This document shows, in pieces, positions 1 through 7,421 of a DNA stretch of 64,000 nt (positions within the stretch are counted from its first letter, which is position 1; each line of letters opens with the position of its first letter). The translations under genes were made by a program, and so were the position numbers. Location: assembly GCA_041499035.1 (NCBI GenBank), contig JBGQJK010000001.1:22393-86392 (forward strand). Direction: 5' to 3'. The notes below the pieces were generated by a model, which saw only the letters and a program-made list of their open reading frames with translations, searched no databases and had not been told where the DNA came from. The DNA comes from DATFUL01 sp041499035 (GTDB taxonomy: Bacteria; Patescibacteriota; Microgenomatia; UBA8517).

Positions 1-176
1 TCAATCAGTACCGAAGCTCCGTCAGGCTCCGACTTAATTACCAGGATTCCGTTTGGCTGGAATTTAAGACTTCTAAAATCAAATCTGTAGCCTCTGGCAT
101 AATATGACACAAAAGCCCCGACCGTACCAACTATTAATATACTTACGATAAAGGCAAGGAGGCGGATTCTAGCCAT
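1..176 (-). CDS. N-terminal part of a membrane-anchored PEGA-type surface protein (runs off the window)
   Basis: Reading the minus strand from an ATG at 176 gives 58 codons without a stop before the window edge. The product starts with a short basic N-terminus (MARIR) and one hydrophobic segment (about residues 5-27), followed by YARGYRFD and then a stretch ending GILVIKSEPDGASVLI. The last part resembles the first strand of a PEGA domain (xVxSxPxGAxVxI), a small beta-rich extracellular repeat common in anchored surface proteins. The ORF is too short for the ORF length cut-off because it is truncated. It diverges from mreB, with about 70 bp between the starts. The assignment as an exported, N-terminally anchored protein is fairly safe; PEGA rests on a single partial motif. 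Confidence 0.6.
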   Translation of the reverse strand, partial: MARIRLLAFIVSILIVGTVGAFVSYYARGYRFDFRSLKFQPNGILVIKSEPDGASVLI

Positions 177-213
177 AGTCTATTATACCAGACTTGGCGT
201 TTATCTGATCTGT

Positions 214-219
214 TATAAT
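214..219 (+). promoter_or_regulatory. -10 box (TATAAT) upstream of the first mreB
   Basis: A perfect TATAAT sits 29 nt before the mreB ATG. A TTGGCG at 194-199 is a possible -35 element but the 14 bp spacing is short. The region lies between two divergent genes, so it is a natural promoter position. Confidence 0.45.
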
Positions 220-248
220 CCTTTTATCCCGCTGTCGGGTGAACATCC

Positions 249-1256
249 ATGCTTAGGAAAAATATTGCTATTGATCTCGGCACTGCCAATACTCTGGTTT
301 GGGTAGCCGGGGTAGGTTTAATCGTAAACGAACCGACGGTTGTGGCTATATCTTCTGAGGATAACAAAGTTGTTGCTGTGGGAGAGGAGGCAAAATTGAT
401 GCTGGGGAGGACCCCGGAAGCCTTGATCGCAAGTAGGCCCATGCGAGACGGTGTTATCGCTGACTATCAGGTAACCGAGGCCATGCTCAGGTATTTTATA
501 GGCAAAGTTACGGGCAGATTCCAGTTTTTTAAGCCTGAAGTCATGGTCTGCGTGCCTGCAGGGTGCACTCAAGTTGAGAGGCGAGCCGCTCTTGACGCGA
601 CTCTTTCCGCCGGTGCCGCGCATGCATATTTGATTGATGAACCTCTGGCGGCCGCGATTGGGGCAGGAATACCCGTTTCCGCTCCCTCGGGGCACATGAT
701 TGTCGATATCGGTGGAGGCTCTACCGAGGCTGCCGTAATTTCGCTAGGAGGCGTTGTTACTCACAAATCGGTACGCGTGGCCGGGAATAAGATCGACGAA
801 GCTATTCAAAGCCATCTTAAAAAGAAGCATAATTTAATTGTGGGGGATACTACTGCGGAAGACATTAAGCTCAAAATCGGCTCGGCAACCCTTCTGGCCA
901 AGGAGGAGAAATTGGAAATTTCCGGACGCGATCTGGTCTTTGGACTCCCAAGGAGCGTAGTCATAACCAGCAACGAAATTTGCGAAGCTATTAAACCTGT
1001 TCTAATGCAAATAATCGGAGGAGTTAAAGCAGTTTTAGAAGATACGCCGCCGGAACTGGCGGCGGACATTATAGATAAGGGGATTGTAATGAGCGGCGGA
1101 ACTTCGACGCTCAGGAATTTTGATAAACTCATGACGGAAGAGACCGGCGTTCCCGCGCACGTTGCGGACGAGCCGCTACTCTGCGTTGTCCGGGGCACAG
1201 GGCTGGTGCTTGAAAACATTGAGCTTTGGAAGAGGAGTATTACCAACAAAAGATAA
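249..1256 (+). CDS. mreB: Rod-shape determining protein MreB (first copy)
   Basis: MreB is the bacterial actin that polymerises under the inner membrane and directs side-wall peptidoglycan synthesis. The 335-residue product matches the usual MreB length. Phosphate-1 (IDLGTANTLVW, about residues 8-18), phosphate-2 (IVDIGGGSTEAAVISLGG, near 155) and the adenosine loop (MSGGTSTLRNFD, near 285) are all present, as is the VCVPAG segment. The ATG at 249 gives a start directly before the first beta strand, without the N-terminal amphipathic extension seen in the second copy at 54209. It stands alone: no mreC, mreD, pbp2 or rodA follows, only a long AT-rich gap. It differs from the second copy throughout (for example SGGTSTLRN against AGGGSLISG), so these are old paralogues and not a recent duplication. 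Confidence 0.93.
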   Translation: MLRKNIAIDLGTANTLVWVAGVGLIVNEPTVVAISSEDNKVVAVGEEAKLMLGRTPEALIASRPMRDGVIADYQVTEAMLRYFIGKVTGRFQFFKPEVMVCVPAGCTQVERRAALDATLSAGAAHAYLIDEPLAAAIGAGIPVSAPSGHMIVDIGGGSTEAAVISLGGVVTHKSVRVAGNKIDEAIQSHLKKKHNLIVGDTTAEDIKLKIGSATLLAKEEKLEISGRDLVFGLPRSVVITSNEICEAIKPVLMQIIGGVKAVLEDTPPELAADIIDKGIVMSGGTSTLRNFDKLMTEETGVPAHVADEPLLCVVRGTGLVLENIELWKRSITNKR

Positions 1257-1667
1257 TATAGGGTATATCTATAAATAGGGAAGAGTTTGTATTATAGGTA
1301 AAATATATCAATAATATGAGAGATGATATAAAGTCCGATGCCCCGGGAAATAGAATAATTTGGCGAGCTAAGGTATTTTTCTTATAGTATTAATAATATT
1401 CTGTAAATAATTGCGGATAGATTGAGGATAAATGATTATAATTAAAGCAAAAAAAAGAGCTAATAAATTGCTCAAAAATGTGTATTTAAAGTAATTTTGT
1501 TTTAATAAATTTACCCTGTAGTTTAATTATATTAATAGTGAAAATGACAGAATTGTCAGCAAAATATATCAATTAATATAGGATAAATCGAAATGCGGGA
1601 AAAGTAGAGCCAGTAATACAAAAACTCTGAATTATAAGATAGATGGTAAAAATTTTACAAAAAATTA
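1257..1667. other. AT-rich non-coding gap
   Basis: About 410 bases without a credible ORF, clearly more AT-rich than the flanking genes. The 12-mer AAAATATATCAA occurs twice in direct orientation (1300-1311 and 1561-1572), each followed by TAATAT within a few bases. A short inverted repeat GAGC...GCTC lies near 1459-1472. I see no tRNA, no convincing terminator and no strong promoter. It may be a decayed gene or a long regulatory leader of the glycosyltransferase at 1668. Confidence 0.5.
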
Positions 1668-2459
1668 ATGAAAATTACTAACGAAACGTCCCAAAATCAC
1701 GTCAATATATTAGGAATTAAAGTCCTTAGCACTCAGGTGGGCCGTTTGCTAGCAAACGTGAGAGACAATATAACCCATAATTATAGATTTTATATTGTAA
1801 CCCCAAATCCTGAACTTGTTTTGGCTTCAACATCCAATTCATTACTCAAACTTGCCCTTAACTCTTCGGATTTTTCTATTCCGGATGGAGTAGGTTTAAA
1901 TTATGCTTCAAGGTTTCTATATGGAAAGCCGATAAACATTATTCCGGGCAGAAACCTTTTTCATAATCTAATAGAATTGGCTAACAAAAAAGGTTGGAGG
2001 GTATTTTTCTTAGGTGGAAAGGCATTGGAAGCCCAAAAAGCGGCGGATAGACTGAAATTGAATTACAAGAAAATAAGAATAGAAACCTTTTCCGGTCCTA
2101 AACTAAATAAAGATGGTCAACCGCTAGGTGAAAATGATAAGTCTTTGCAAAAAGAGGCCGTTTCTATGATAAATAAATTTTCCCCCCAACTTCTCTTTGT
2201 GGCATTTGGTAATCCCAAGCAGGAGATTTGGCTCTATAAAAATCTTAAAGGCCTGAATATCGGGGGAGCAATGGCAGTAGGGGGTACTTTCCGCTACACC
2301 GCGGGGTTATCCAAACTTCCTCCAAAGTGGATGGAAAAAGCGGGCTTAGAATGGCTTTGGAGACTTATTACGGAGCCCCGGAGACTCGGAAGGATTATTA
2401 ATGCATCAATTGTTTTCCCTTTAAGAGTTTTCCTATTTAAGATTGGAGTCCGAGACTAG
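1668..2459 (+). CDS. WecG/TagA/CpsF-family glycosyltransferase (GT26)
   Basis: Members transfer N-acetylmannosamine(uronate) or a related sugar onto a lipid-linked acceptor in surface polysaccharide or teichoic acid synthesis, at the cytoplasmic face of the membrane. The 263-residue product has the family landmarks in order: VTPNPELVLAS near residue 45, the SIPDGVGL motif with the likely catalytic Asp near residue 72, the GGKALEAQKAADRL nucleotide-binding helix near 120, FVAFGNPKQEIW near 180, and the C-terminal RLITEPRRLGRI basic/amphipathic segment thought to contact the membrane. Start ATG at 1668 follows an AT-rich stretch with no clear Shine-Dalgarno. The 3' end overlaps the convergent small gene at 2437 by 23 bp. 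The exact sugar donor cannot be told from sequence. Confidence 0.88.
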   Translation: MKITNETSQNHVNILGIKVLSTQVGRLLANVRDNITHNYRFYIVTPNPELVLASTSNSLLKLALNSSDFSIPDGVGLNYASRFLYGKPINIIPGRNLFHNLIELANKKGWRVFFLGGKALEAQKAADRLKLNYKKIRIETFSGPKLNKDGQPLGENDKSLQKEAVSMINKFSPQLLFVAFGNPKQEIWLYKNLKGLNIGGAMAVGGTFRYTAGLSKLPPKWMEKAGLEWLWRLITEPRRLGRIINASIVFPLRVFLFKIGVRD

Positions 2460-2691
2460 GATTACAGGCCGCTCGGTCCAGGAAGTGTGATAAATCTGAT
2501 GCTGAACCGTTTGTTTCAACTATAGCTTCACCATTCGGTTGTATTCCGCCACAAATAGCTTCACCTAAGCGAATCGCGTTTGCTGCTCTTGCTGAGCAAG
2601 TTAGACATTTTGGGGCGATCTGCCTGGCTATTTCAGAATCTGAGGCCCTGATCACTGTCATATCTTTTCCTTCGATTAATTGTATAGACAT
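2437..2691 (-). CDS. Small Cys-containing protein of unknown function
   Basis: 84 residues; no family recognised. It carries KCLTCSARAANAIRLGEAICGG, that is a CxxC followed about 15 residues later by another Cys, which could hold a metal or form a disulfide. There is no signal peptide or membrane segment. The gene is convergent with, and overlaps by 23 bp, the glycosyltransferase upstream of it. The small proteins at 21427 and 23611 also contain a CxxC followed by a nearby third Cys, but the rest of the sequences do not visibly match. Coding status is inferred from the intact ORF in otherwise empty space and plausible composition. Confidence 0.5.
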   Translation of the reverse strand: MSIQLIEGKDMTVIRASDSEIARQIAPKCLTCSARAANAIRLGEAICGGIQPNGEAIVETNGSASDLSHFLDRAACNPSLGLQS

Positions 2692-2789
2692 GTGTGGTAT
2701 TTTATATGAAGCCGGATTTTTGTCAACCGGCCAAATATATATAGTAAGATTTTTTCAGAAGGATTTAAGTAGAGTTTCAAAATTGCCTA

Positions 2790-2817
2790 TTGACATAGCC
2801 TGTGAAAGACGTAAATA
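2790..2817 (+). promoter_or_regulatory. Promoter TTGACA-16-TAAATA before the fibronectin-like gene
   Basis: A perfect -35 TTGACA (2790-2795) and a -10 candidate TAAATA (2812-2817) are separated by 16 bp. The ATG at 2824 is only 6 nt after the -10 box, so the transcript would start at or next to the start codon. Confidence 0.5.
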
Positions 2818-2823
2818 TATGCT

Positions 2824-3513
2824 ATGAAAAGGTTTTCAGTTGTTATTTTTCTTCTTGGACTGCTTGTGTTCCTTTCCGGTGCTTCATCCGCGAAAGCATT
2901 TTCGGCAGGTCCTGTTGGCAGAAATGCACTAAGAGCATATCCGGGCCCCGGAGTTGGTGAAGTTACAATTGATTGGCAGCGATATTTCCTGGATGGTGAG
3001 AATTTTTCGCTTCATTATGGCACAGTCCCTGGTGGTTATCAGTGGGTTGCTCCTTATATTGGTTACATTAGTACTTATACAGTTAGAGGTTTGACTCCCG
3101 GTAAAAGATACTTTTTTGCGGTAGAGGGCATAAGAACGGGGGGATCGTCGGCAGGCTGGGATGGTGAAGTTTCGGCTATTGCGCCGAGTGCTCCGACTAC
3201 TGTAGTTATAGGCGGCCCGATTGGTAGAAACTCTTTGGTCGCAAAAACTGGAGCAAAAAGCGGTACGGTTGATCTTACCTGGAAGAGATTCTTTAATGAT
3301 ACCCAACTTTACAGCATCGTTTATGGTCTGCAACCGGGTAAGTTTATCTATGGAGTTTTAAACGCAGTTGATACAACTCCTGCAGATGTAGGTAATTATA
3401 CCTACACAATTGGCGCTCTACGCCCCGGAGTAAGATATTACTTCGCTCTGGTTCCTCAGAGGAATGGCCAGGCTATATACGTGAGTACTCAAACCTCGGC
3501 AGTAGCCAGATAA
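2824..3513 (+). CDS. Secreted protein with two fibronectin-III-like repeats
   Basis: The 229-residue product begins with a classical signal peptide (basic MKR, hydrophobic core to about residue 20, ASSAKAFS cleavage zone). Two similar halves follow, about residues 28-120 and 130-229. Each opens with GGPIGRNSL/GPVGRNAL, has a central DWQRYFLDGENFSLHYG or TWKRFFNDTQLYSIVYG strand pair, and closes with LTPGKRYFFAVEG or LRPGVRYYFALVP. The L-x-PG-x-x-Y-x-F/Y-x-V pattern is the typical E-F loop of fibronectin type III domains, so a two-domain beta-sandwich adhesin or surface protein is likely. There is no C-terminal anchor or dockerin. A TTGACA promoter lies directly upstream; the gene is convergent with the phosphatase at 3522. 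Confidence 0.7.
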   Translation: MKRFSVVIFLLGLLVFLSGASSAKAFSAGPVGRNALRAYPGPGVGEVTIDWQRYFLDGENFSLHYGTVPGGYQWVAPYIGYISTYTVRGLTPGKRYFFAVEGIRTGGSSAGWDGEVSAIAPSAPTTVVIGGPIGRNSLVAKTGAKSGTVDLTWKRFFNDTQLYSIVYGLQPGKFIYGVLNAVDTTPADVGNYTYTIGALRPGVRYYFALVPQRNGQAIYVSTQTSAVAR

Positions 3514-3521
3514 ATTCTTCT

Positions 3522-3962
3522 CTATATTAGTTTAACTCTTTGAATCAAGCCGTCTATCTTGTCGGTAATTTTTTTGTAGATCTCCTCTGTTTCCGGAATT
3601 GCGATTGAATCCTGTTCCAGGCTATTTTTGAGATCTTCTATATCCCAGATTTCAAAATTCTTTCCCTCGAAGCCAAGCCCATCTACACACCAGTCGTACT
3701 GCATCTTCTGCATAAAGACTATCAAATCCATGCCATCGAGCGATTCTTTAACTGTCTGGTGCCAAGTTGATGATTCAAAAGGAATCAAATTGTTATTCTT
3801 GATTATTCTTTGGGCTTGCCAAGTAATTGGCCCGTCAAGAGCATTACTGGCTTCAATGCCGCTCGAGCTAACCTCAAGCCCTTTTATCTGCTTCGAATTT
3901 AAATAAGCCTCAGCCATACGGCTTCTGAATGTATTTCCTTTGCAGACAAAGTGGATTTTCAT
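3522..3962 (-). CDS. Low-molecular-weight protein-tyrosine-phosphatase family protein
   Basis: The start chosen (ATG at 3962) gives MKIHFVCKGNTFRSRMAEAYL, in which C7-x5-R13-S is the phosphate-binding loop of the LMW-PTP/arsenate-reductase fold. A longer ORF start at 4031 would overlap the sigma factor and add non-homologous residues. The C-terminal half has WDIEDLKN, a candidate for the general-acid Asp. These enzymes dephosphorylate Tyr or Arg phosphoproteins, or reduce arsenate in the thioredoxin-coupled branch; the extra resolving cysteines of arsenate reductase are not evident, so phosphatase is preferred. It lies 4 bp after the ECF sigma gene stop and is very probably co-transcribed and coupled with it, which suggests a role in that sigma factor's signalling. 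Confidence 0.75.
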   Translation of the reverse strand: MKIHFVCKGNTFRSRMAEAYLNSKQIKGLEVSSSGIEASNALDGPITWQAQRIIKNNNLIPFESSTWHQTVKESLDGMDLIVFMQKMQYDWCVDGLGFEGKNFEIWDIEDLKNSLEQDSIAIPETEEIYKKITDKIDGLIQRVKLI

Positions 3963-3966
3963 TATA

Positions 3967-4509
3967 TTATTTTGATTGCTTTTCCCAAACTTCGGCAAAA
4001 TCCTCTTTGGCCCTGTAAATTCTTCCCTCAACCGCTCGCTCGGAGATTCCCATTATCTTACCGATTTGCTCGTAGGAATAATCTTTCCAATACTTGAACC
4101 ACAAGAGACGTCTTTTTTCAAACGGTAGTAAGTTCAGACAATCGTTGACGGAAACTCTTAATTCTTTAAGCGCCAAAGTTTCTTCCGGCGACAATTTATC
4201 TGTGTCAATATATGTCAAACTATCAAGTAGAGGAACAATAAAGCGCGAATTTTCGTTGACTTGGTCATGATAGTAGTCGGCAATTTTGTTTAAAGCGATT
4301 CTGCAAAGCCAGGTAAAATATGAACTTTTGTGTTCAAAAGCTTTATAGCCTTTCCATCCGGCAACAATTGTTTCTTCAAAAACTTCCTCAACTGCCGTTT
4401 GATCCTTTCTCAAATGTTTGGCAATGAATTTAAAAAGGGCGGGGGAGTATTTTTTATACTGTGCCTCAAACCGTTTGTGATGTTTAAAACCGAAGCGTGG
4501 GTTTTGCAT
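3967..4509 (-). CDS. ECF-type RNA polymerase sigma factor
   Basis: 180 residues, the usual size for group 4 (ECF) sigma factors. Region 2 covers about residues 15-85, with FTWLCRIALNKIADYYHD as the conserved 2.3-2.4 end that melts and reads the -10 element. Region 4 is at about 115-170, with LPFEKRRLLWFKYWKDYSYEQIGKIMGISERAVEGRIYRAKEDF containing the helix-turn-helix that reads the -35. Sigma regions 1 and 3 are missing, as expected. No anti-sigma gene is adjacent; instead the downstream gene encodes an LMW phosphatase. The start is divergent from the small gene at 4534, with only about 25 bp between, so the two may share control. Confidence 0.88.
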   Translation of the reverse strand: MQNPRFGFKHHKRFEAQYKKYSPALFKFIAKHLRKDQTAVEEVFEETIVAGWKGYKAFEHKSSYFTWLCRIALNKIADYYHDQVNENSRFIVPLLDSLTYIDTDKLSPEETLALKELRVSVNDCLNLLPFEKRRLLWFKYWKDYSYEQIGKIMGISERAVEGRIYRAKEDFAEVWEKQSK

Positions 4510-4533
4510 AAAACTTAGGACTAATTATATACT

Positions 4534-4776
4534 ATGAACACTGCTGAAGGGATAAGGTCGGAGGAACGATACAGATTTGAAGCACCAACGGAAGAGATTA
4601 AGGCACCCAGAATTGATCTAAGCGAACTGCTGCAGGAGGGTGGCGAAATGTTACAGGAAGGCTGGAATTTGGTTTGGGAGTATCCCGGAAGCAAAGAAAA
4701 TCATGAATGGTTTTTGGTAAAGTGGATTGATGGGAAGATCCAACAGGTTATAGGAAGTGGAAACGGAAGAAAATAA
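4534..4776 (+). CDS. Small hypothetical protein
   Basis: 80 residues, acidic N-terminal half (SEERYRFEAPTEEIKAPRIDLSELL) and a tryptophan-rich C-terminal half (GWNLVWEYPGSKENHEWFLVKWIDGKIQQVIGSG). No family recognised. The second half reads like a small beta-sheet domain. A TATACT/ATATAC box abuts the ATG, so this may be a leaderless message. The gene diverges from the ECF sigma factor. Coding status is inferred from intact frame, composition and position. Confidence 0.5.
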   Translation: MNTAEGIRSEERYRFEAPTEEIKAPRIDLSELLQEGGEMLQEGWNLVWEYPGSKENHEWFLVKWIDGKIQQVIGSGNGRK

Positions 4777-4837
4777 GTGAGAAAATACTGCTTCAAGTTA
4801 AAATATCGCTTAATAATGTATAATTCCAAGTGAATTT

Positions 4838-5923
4838 ATGAACAAAATAAACGGGTTGTTAGGCAAAAAATACCTCTCTGATTATCTGAAGAAATCTGAC
4901 CCGCTTTTTGAACGATTTCTCAAGAAAAAGGAAAATGAGTCCAGAATGAACGATCCTTTGGATGGGGAAATTATCAAGCGTTTTACAGAAGTTGCTAAAT
5001 TAGGCAAGAAAATAAGGGGGGCGTTAGTTGTTTTGGGCTATCAGATCGGTGCCGGAAAGATAGATAAAAACATTATAGATACCAGTCTCTTCGTCGAGCT
5101 GTTTCACGCAGGCGTTTTGGTTCATGATGATATTCAAGATCGAGGTGATTTTCGTCGTGGGCTGCCTACGTTACACAGGCAGTTTGAAAAGTTGGGATCA
5201 AAACTAGGCGTGACAATTGACAAGTATCACTATGGTGAATCAATCGCAATTGATGCAGGTATTTCCGCTTACTTTTATTCTTTTGATAAATTACTAAAAT
5301 CCAAGTTTCCTCAAGATCGCCTGATAGAAACCGCCCTTCTATATTCCAAGTATGTTCAAAGAGTCTCTGACGGACAGTCACTAGACATTACAGGGATGAC
5401 TTCCAAAAAAGTTGAAGAAAAATACGTTTTAACAATGCTAAAACTAAAGGCTGCAGAATACACCGGCGTTATGCCATTGCTTTGTGGAGCTTCTCTGGCG
5501 GGTATGAAAGATGCAACGAGGCTAAAAGCGATGGAAGAATATGGGCTCTGTTTTGGATGGGCATTTCAAATTCAAGATGACCTTTTAGGTTTATATGGTA
5601 ATGAGATCGAACTGGGTAAGGTAGTAGGGTCTGATATAAAAGAGGGGAAGAATACGTTATTTACTTTCTATTTATCTAAACATGGCAATAAAGATCAAAT
5701 TGCCTTTATGAAAAAAACTCTGGGTAATCAGAATGCTAGCAGGAAAGACATAAAGAATTTCAAACGCATACTTAAGGAGACAGGATCTTACGATTATGTA
5801 ATTAAAACTGGCTGGAATTATGTGGAAAGGGGTAGAAAACAAATTCCGTATATTACCCATGACCGGAAAATTCAAGACATTTTAGAGTCCTTAATTTATT
5901 ACATGATGGAGCGAACACTGTGA
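4838..5923 (+). CDS. Polyprenyl (geranylgeranyl-type) diphosphate synthase
   Basis: Trans-isoprenyl diphosphate synthases condense isopentenyl diphosphate with an allylic diphosphate using Mg-binding Asp-rich motifs. The 361-residue product has GKKIRGALVVLGYQIG, a first motif LVHDDIQDRGDFRRGLPTLH (DDxxD with the RRG that follows it, near residues 90-105), and a second, FQIQDDLLGLYG (near 245). Between them lies a helix with the SDGQSLDITG motif. This is the all-alpha prenyltransferase fold; GGPP or similar short-chain product is the best guess but chain length cannot be read here. TATAAT at 4819-4824 is a likely -10. The next gene, a CrtC-like protein, follows after 9 bp, so the two probably form one isoprenoid operon that may extend to uppS. 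Confidence 0.85.
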   Translation: MNKINGLLGKKYLSDYLKKSDPLFERFLKKKENESRMNDPLDGEIIKRFTEVAKLGKKIRGALVVLGYQIGAGKIDKNIIDTSLFVELFHAGVLVHDDIQDRGDFRRGLPTLHRQFEKLGSKLGVTIDKYHYGESIAIDAGISAYFYSFDKLLKSKFPQDRLIETALLYSKYVQRVSDGQSLDITGMTSKKVEEKYVLTMLKLKAAEYTGVMPLLCGASLAGMKDATRLKAMEEYGLCFGWAFQIQDDLLGLYGNEIELGKVVGSDIKEGKNTLFTFYLSKHGNKDQIAFMKKTLGNQNASRKDIKNFKRILKETGSYDYVIKTGWNYVERGRKQIPYITHDRKIQDILESLIYYMMERTL

Positions 5924-5932
5924 TACTTTGGT

Positions 5933-6838
5933 ATGAACAAAGAAATTATAAATGGTGGCCATTTGGATATAGGAAAAGGACAGTATGAGTGGTGGTATTT
6001 CGATTTTGTCGGGAAAAACGGGGATGCTTTTAACATAATCATGCATGCCTCAGATGTCTTTGGAATTGATCAAAATACATACTATTCTGCATCTTTTTTA
6101 TATAGAGATGGTGTCCAAAAATATCTAAGGGGAAAGGAGAAGGGGTTTGAGATAAAAAGAGGGGGAGCCTTTCTTTCCGTCGAAAACGGACTCGTTCTTG
6201 AGGATGAAAAGTGGATTAAATTTGACTTAGCATTTGACGACAGCACATCCATAAAAGGGAGGATCGAAAAAAATAAAAGATTAAAACCAATTAATAATGG
6301 TGTTTTATATGAGGCAGAAAGCCGGTTCGGGATGTGGGTTCCTTCGATTGTGAACGGGAAGTTTGATATCCAAATAACTAAAGATGGAAAAGAAAAGTTT
6401 TTTAGAGGGCATGCCTACCATGATCACCAGTGGGGGAATTTACCGATACAAGAACATATCTATGACTGGGTGTGGGGCCACTTTAATCAAGGTAGCCTTG
6501 GGACCGTTTTTTTTAAGATTAGAACGAATTCCAACGATATAATAAATAGATACTATCTTATCGATTCCAATAATGTCATGTCCGGTTCGGATGAAATCAG
6601 AGAAGATTTTTTTGCGCAACTAATTAATAATCCTAAACCGGAAACTTCCAGATTAGATGTTAATATTGATATTGAAAGTAATGCACTATCCTTCAAGATT
6701 TCTCCCGATGAATTAATGCGGCGAAGAATAGGCGAAAGAGTTGGAGATAAGCTCTTTACCTATTTGCGGTGGAGCACGGATTGTGTATTTGGTTACAGAA
6801 AAATGCAAGGAATCACTGAATATATGAGGTTTAGATAA
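5933..6838 (+). CDS. CrtC/AttH-like (carotenoid 1,2-hydratase-like) lipocalin-fold protein
   Basis: The 301-residue product carries the signature parts of the CrtC/AttH family: YEWWYFDF near residue 19, the central GHAYHDHQWGNLP near 158-170, and YDWVWGHF directly after. Known members hydrate terpenoid double bonds (hydroxyneurosporene synthase) or are predicted secreted hydrolases of two lipocalin-like halves. No signal peptide is visible, so it should act in the cytosol. It lies 9 bp after a trans-polyprenyl synthase and 1 bp before a P-loop kinase, with uppS next. That context favours a terpenoid substrate, but no phytoene synthase or desaturase is in the window, so a carotenoid product cannot be claimed. 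Confidence 0.7.
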   Translation: MNKEIINGGHLDIGKGQYEWWYFDFVGKNGDAFNIIMHASDVFGIDQNTYYSASFLYRDGVQKYLRGKEKGFEIKRGGAFLSVENGLVLEDEKWIKFDLAFDDSTSIKGRIEKNKRLKPINNGVLYEAESRFGMWVPSIVNGKFDIQITKDGKEKFFRGHAYHDHQWGNLPIQEHIYDWVWGHFNQGSLGTVFFKIRTNSNDIINRYYLIDSNNVMSGSDEIREDFFAQLINNPKPETSRLDVNIDIESNALSFKISPDELMRRRIGERVGDKLFTYLRWSTDCVFGYRKMQGITEYMRFR

Positions 6839-6839
6839 A

Positions 6840-7412
6840 ATGGATTTTACAATAGTTATTTTAGCTGGATATGCTGGTGCTGGTAAATCTACGATTGCCC
6901 GGTCTCTTTCGGGTCGATCTGGGCTTGGTTTTGTTGATCATCAAAAAGTCTTGCACGACATTGCGGCTTCCAAAGGTTTTGATCGATCAAGGTATTGGCT
7001 GGAGGAGGTCGGGTTTGAGGAATTTACCAGAGAGTCTACCCGAAAATTAATTGAACTAACTGCGCAGGTTAAATCCGGCGGCGGTCGAGGTGTAATTTTA
7101 GACGCTGCTTATGGAACTCTGATGGTAAAGGAGTTTAGAGATAAGTTTCCGGATTCTAAATTGCTAATTGGAGAGGTAATCGCAGGCCAAGAAATTCGCG
7201 CGGAAAGGATTGGGCATAGAATGGGTGGTGTCAATAAAGAATCTGCTGCTTCTGAAATGAGATTCAGAGATGATTTTTTAGACAGTGTTGGCTTAGAACA
7301 AGTTCTCCCTCTTGTGGATTTTAGGATAGAAAATAAGGTGAATGGGAATTTAGATGAGGTTGTATTAGATATAGAGACAAAACTCAAAGGTCTTGGAGTC
7401 GGTATGGTATAA
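6840..7412 (+). CDS. P-loop small-molecule kinase-like ATPase
   Basis: 190 residues starting with VILAGYAGAGKSTIARSLS, a clear Walker A (GxxGxGKST) at about residues 11-18. The order (VDHQKVLHDIA, ILDAAYG, then EIRAERIGHRMGG with Arg-rich lid) resembles the dephospho-CoA kinase / adenylate-kinase-like group, which phosphorylates a small molecule. The substrate is not recognisable. The start lies 1 bp after the CrtC-like gene stop, so translational coupling is likely. The stop codon overlaps the -10 box of uppS. A phosphate-transfer step on an isoprenoid alcohol would fit the neighbours but is only an inference. Confidence 0.65.
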   Translation: MDFTIVILAGYAGAGKSTIARSLSGRSGLGFVDHQKVLHDIAASKGFDRSRYWLEEVGFEEFTRESTRKLIELTAQVKSGGGRGVILDAAYGTLMVKEFRDKFPDSKLLIGEVIAGQEIRAERIGHRMGGVNKESAASEMRFRDDFLDSVGLEQVLPLVDFRIENKVNGNLDEVVLDIETKLKGLGVGMV

Positions 7413-7413
7413 T
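7408..7413 (+). promoter_or_regulatory. Extended -10 (TGGTATAAT) before uppS
   Basis: TATAAT with an upstream TGG (extended -10) overlaps the stop codon of the preceding gene. Only 8 nt separate it from the uppS ATG at 7422, so the start site of transcription would nearly coincide with the start codon. Confidence 0.5.
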
Positions 7414-7421
7414 CTTCAGGC

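Noticed and set aside
1257..1667. A hidden tRNA or small RNA in the AT-rich gap
   Set aside because: No acceptor stem, T arm or GC-rich stem could be formed; only short AT repeats.
2705..2745. GCCGG...CCGGC hairpin as a terminator
   Set aside because: No T-tract on either strand and it lies upstream, not downstream, of the adjacent genes' ends; kept only as a possible operator.
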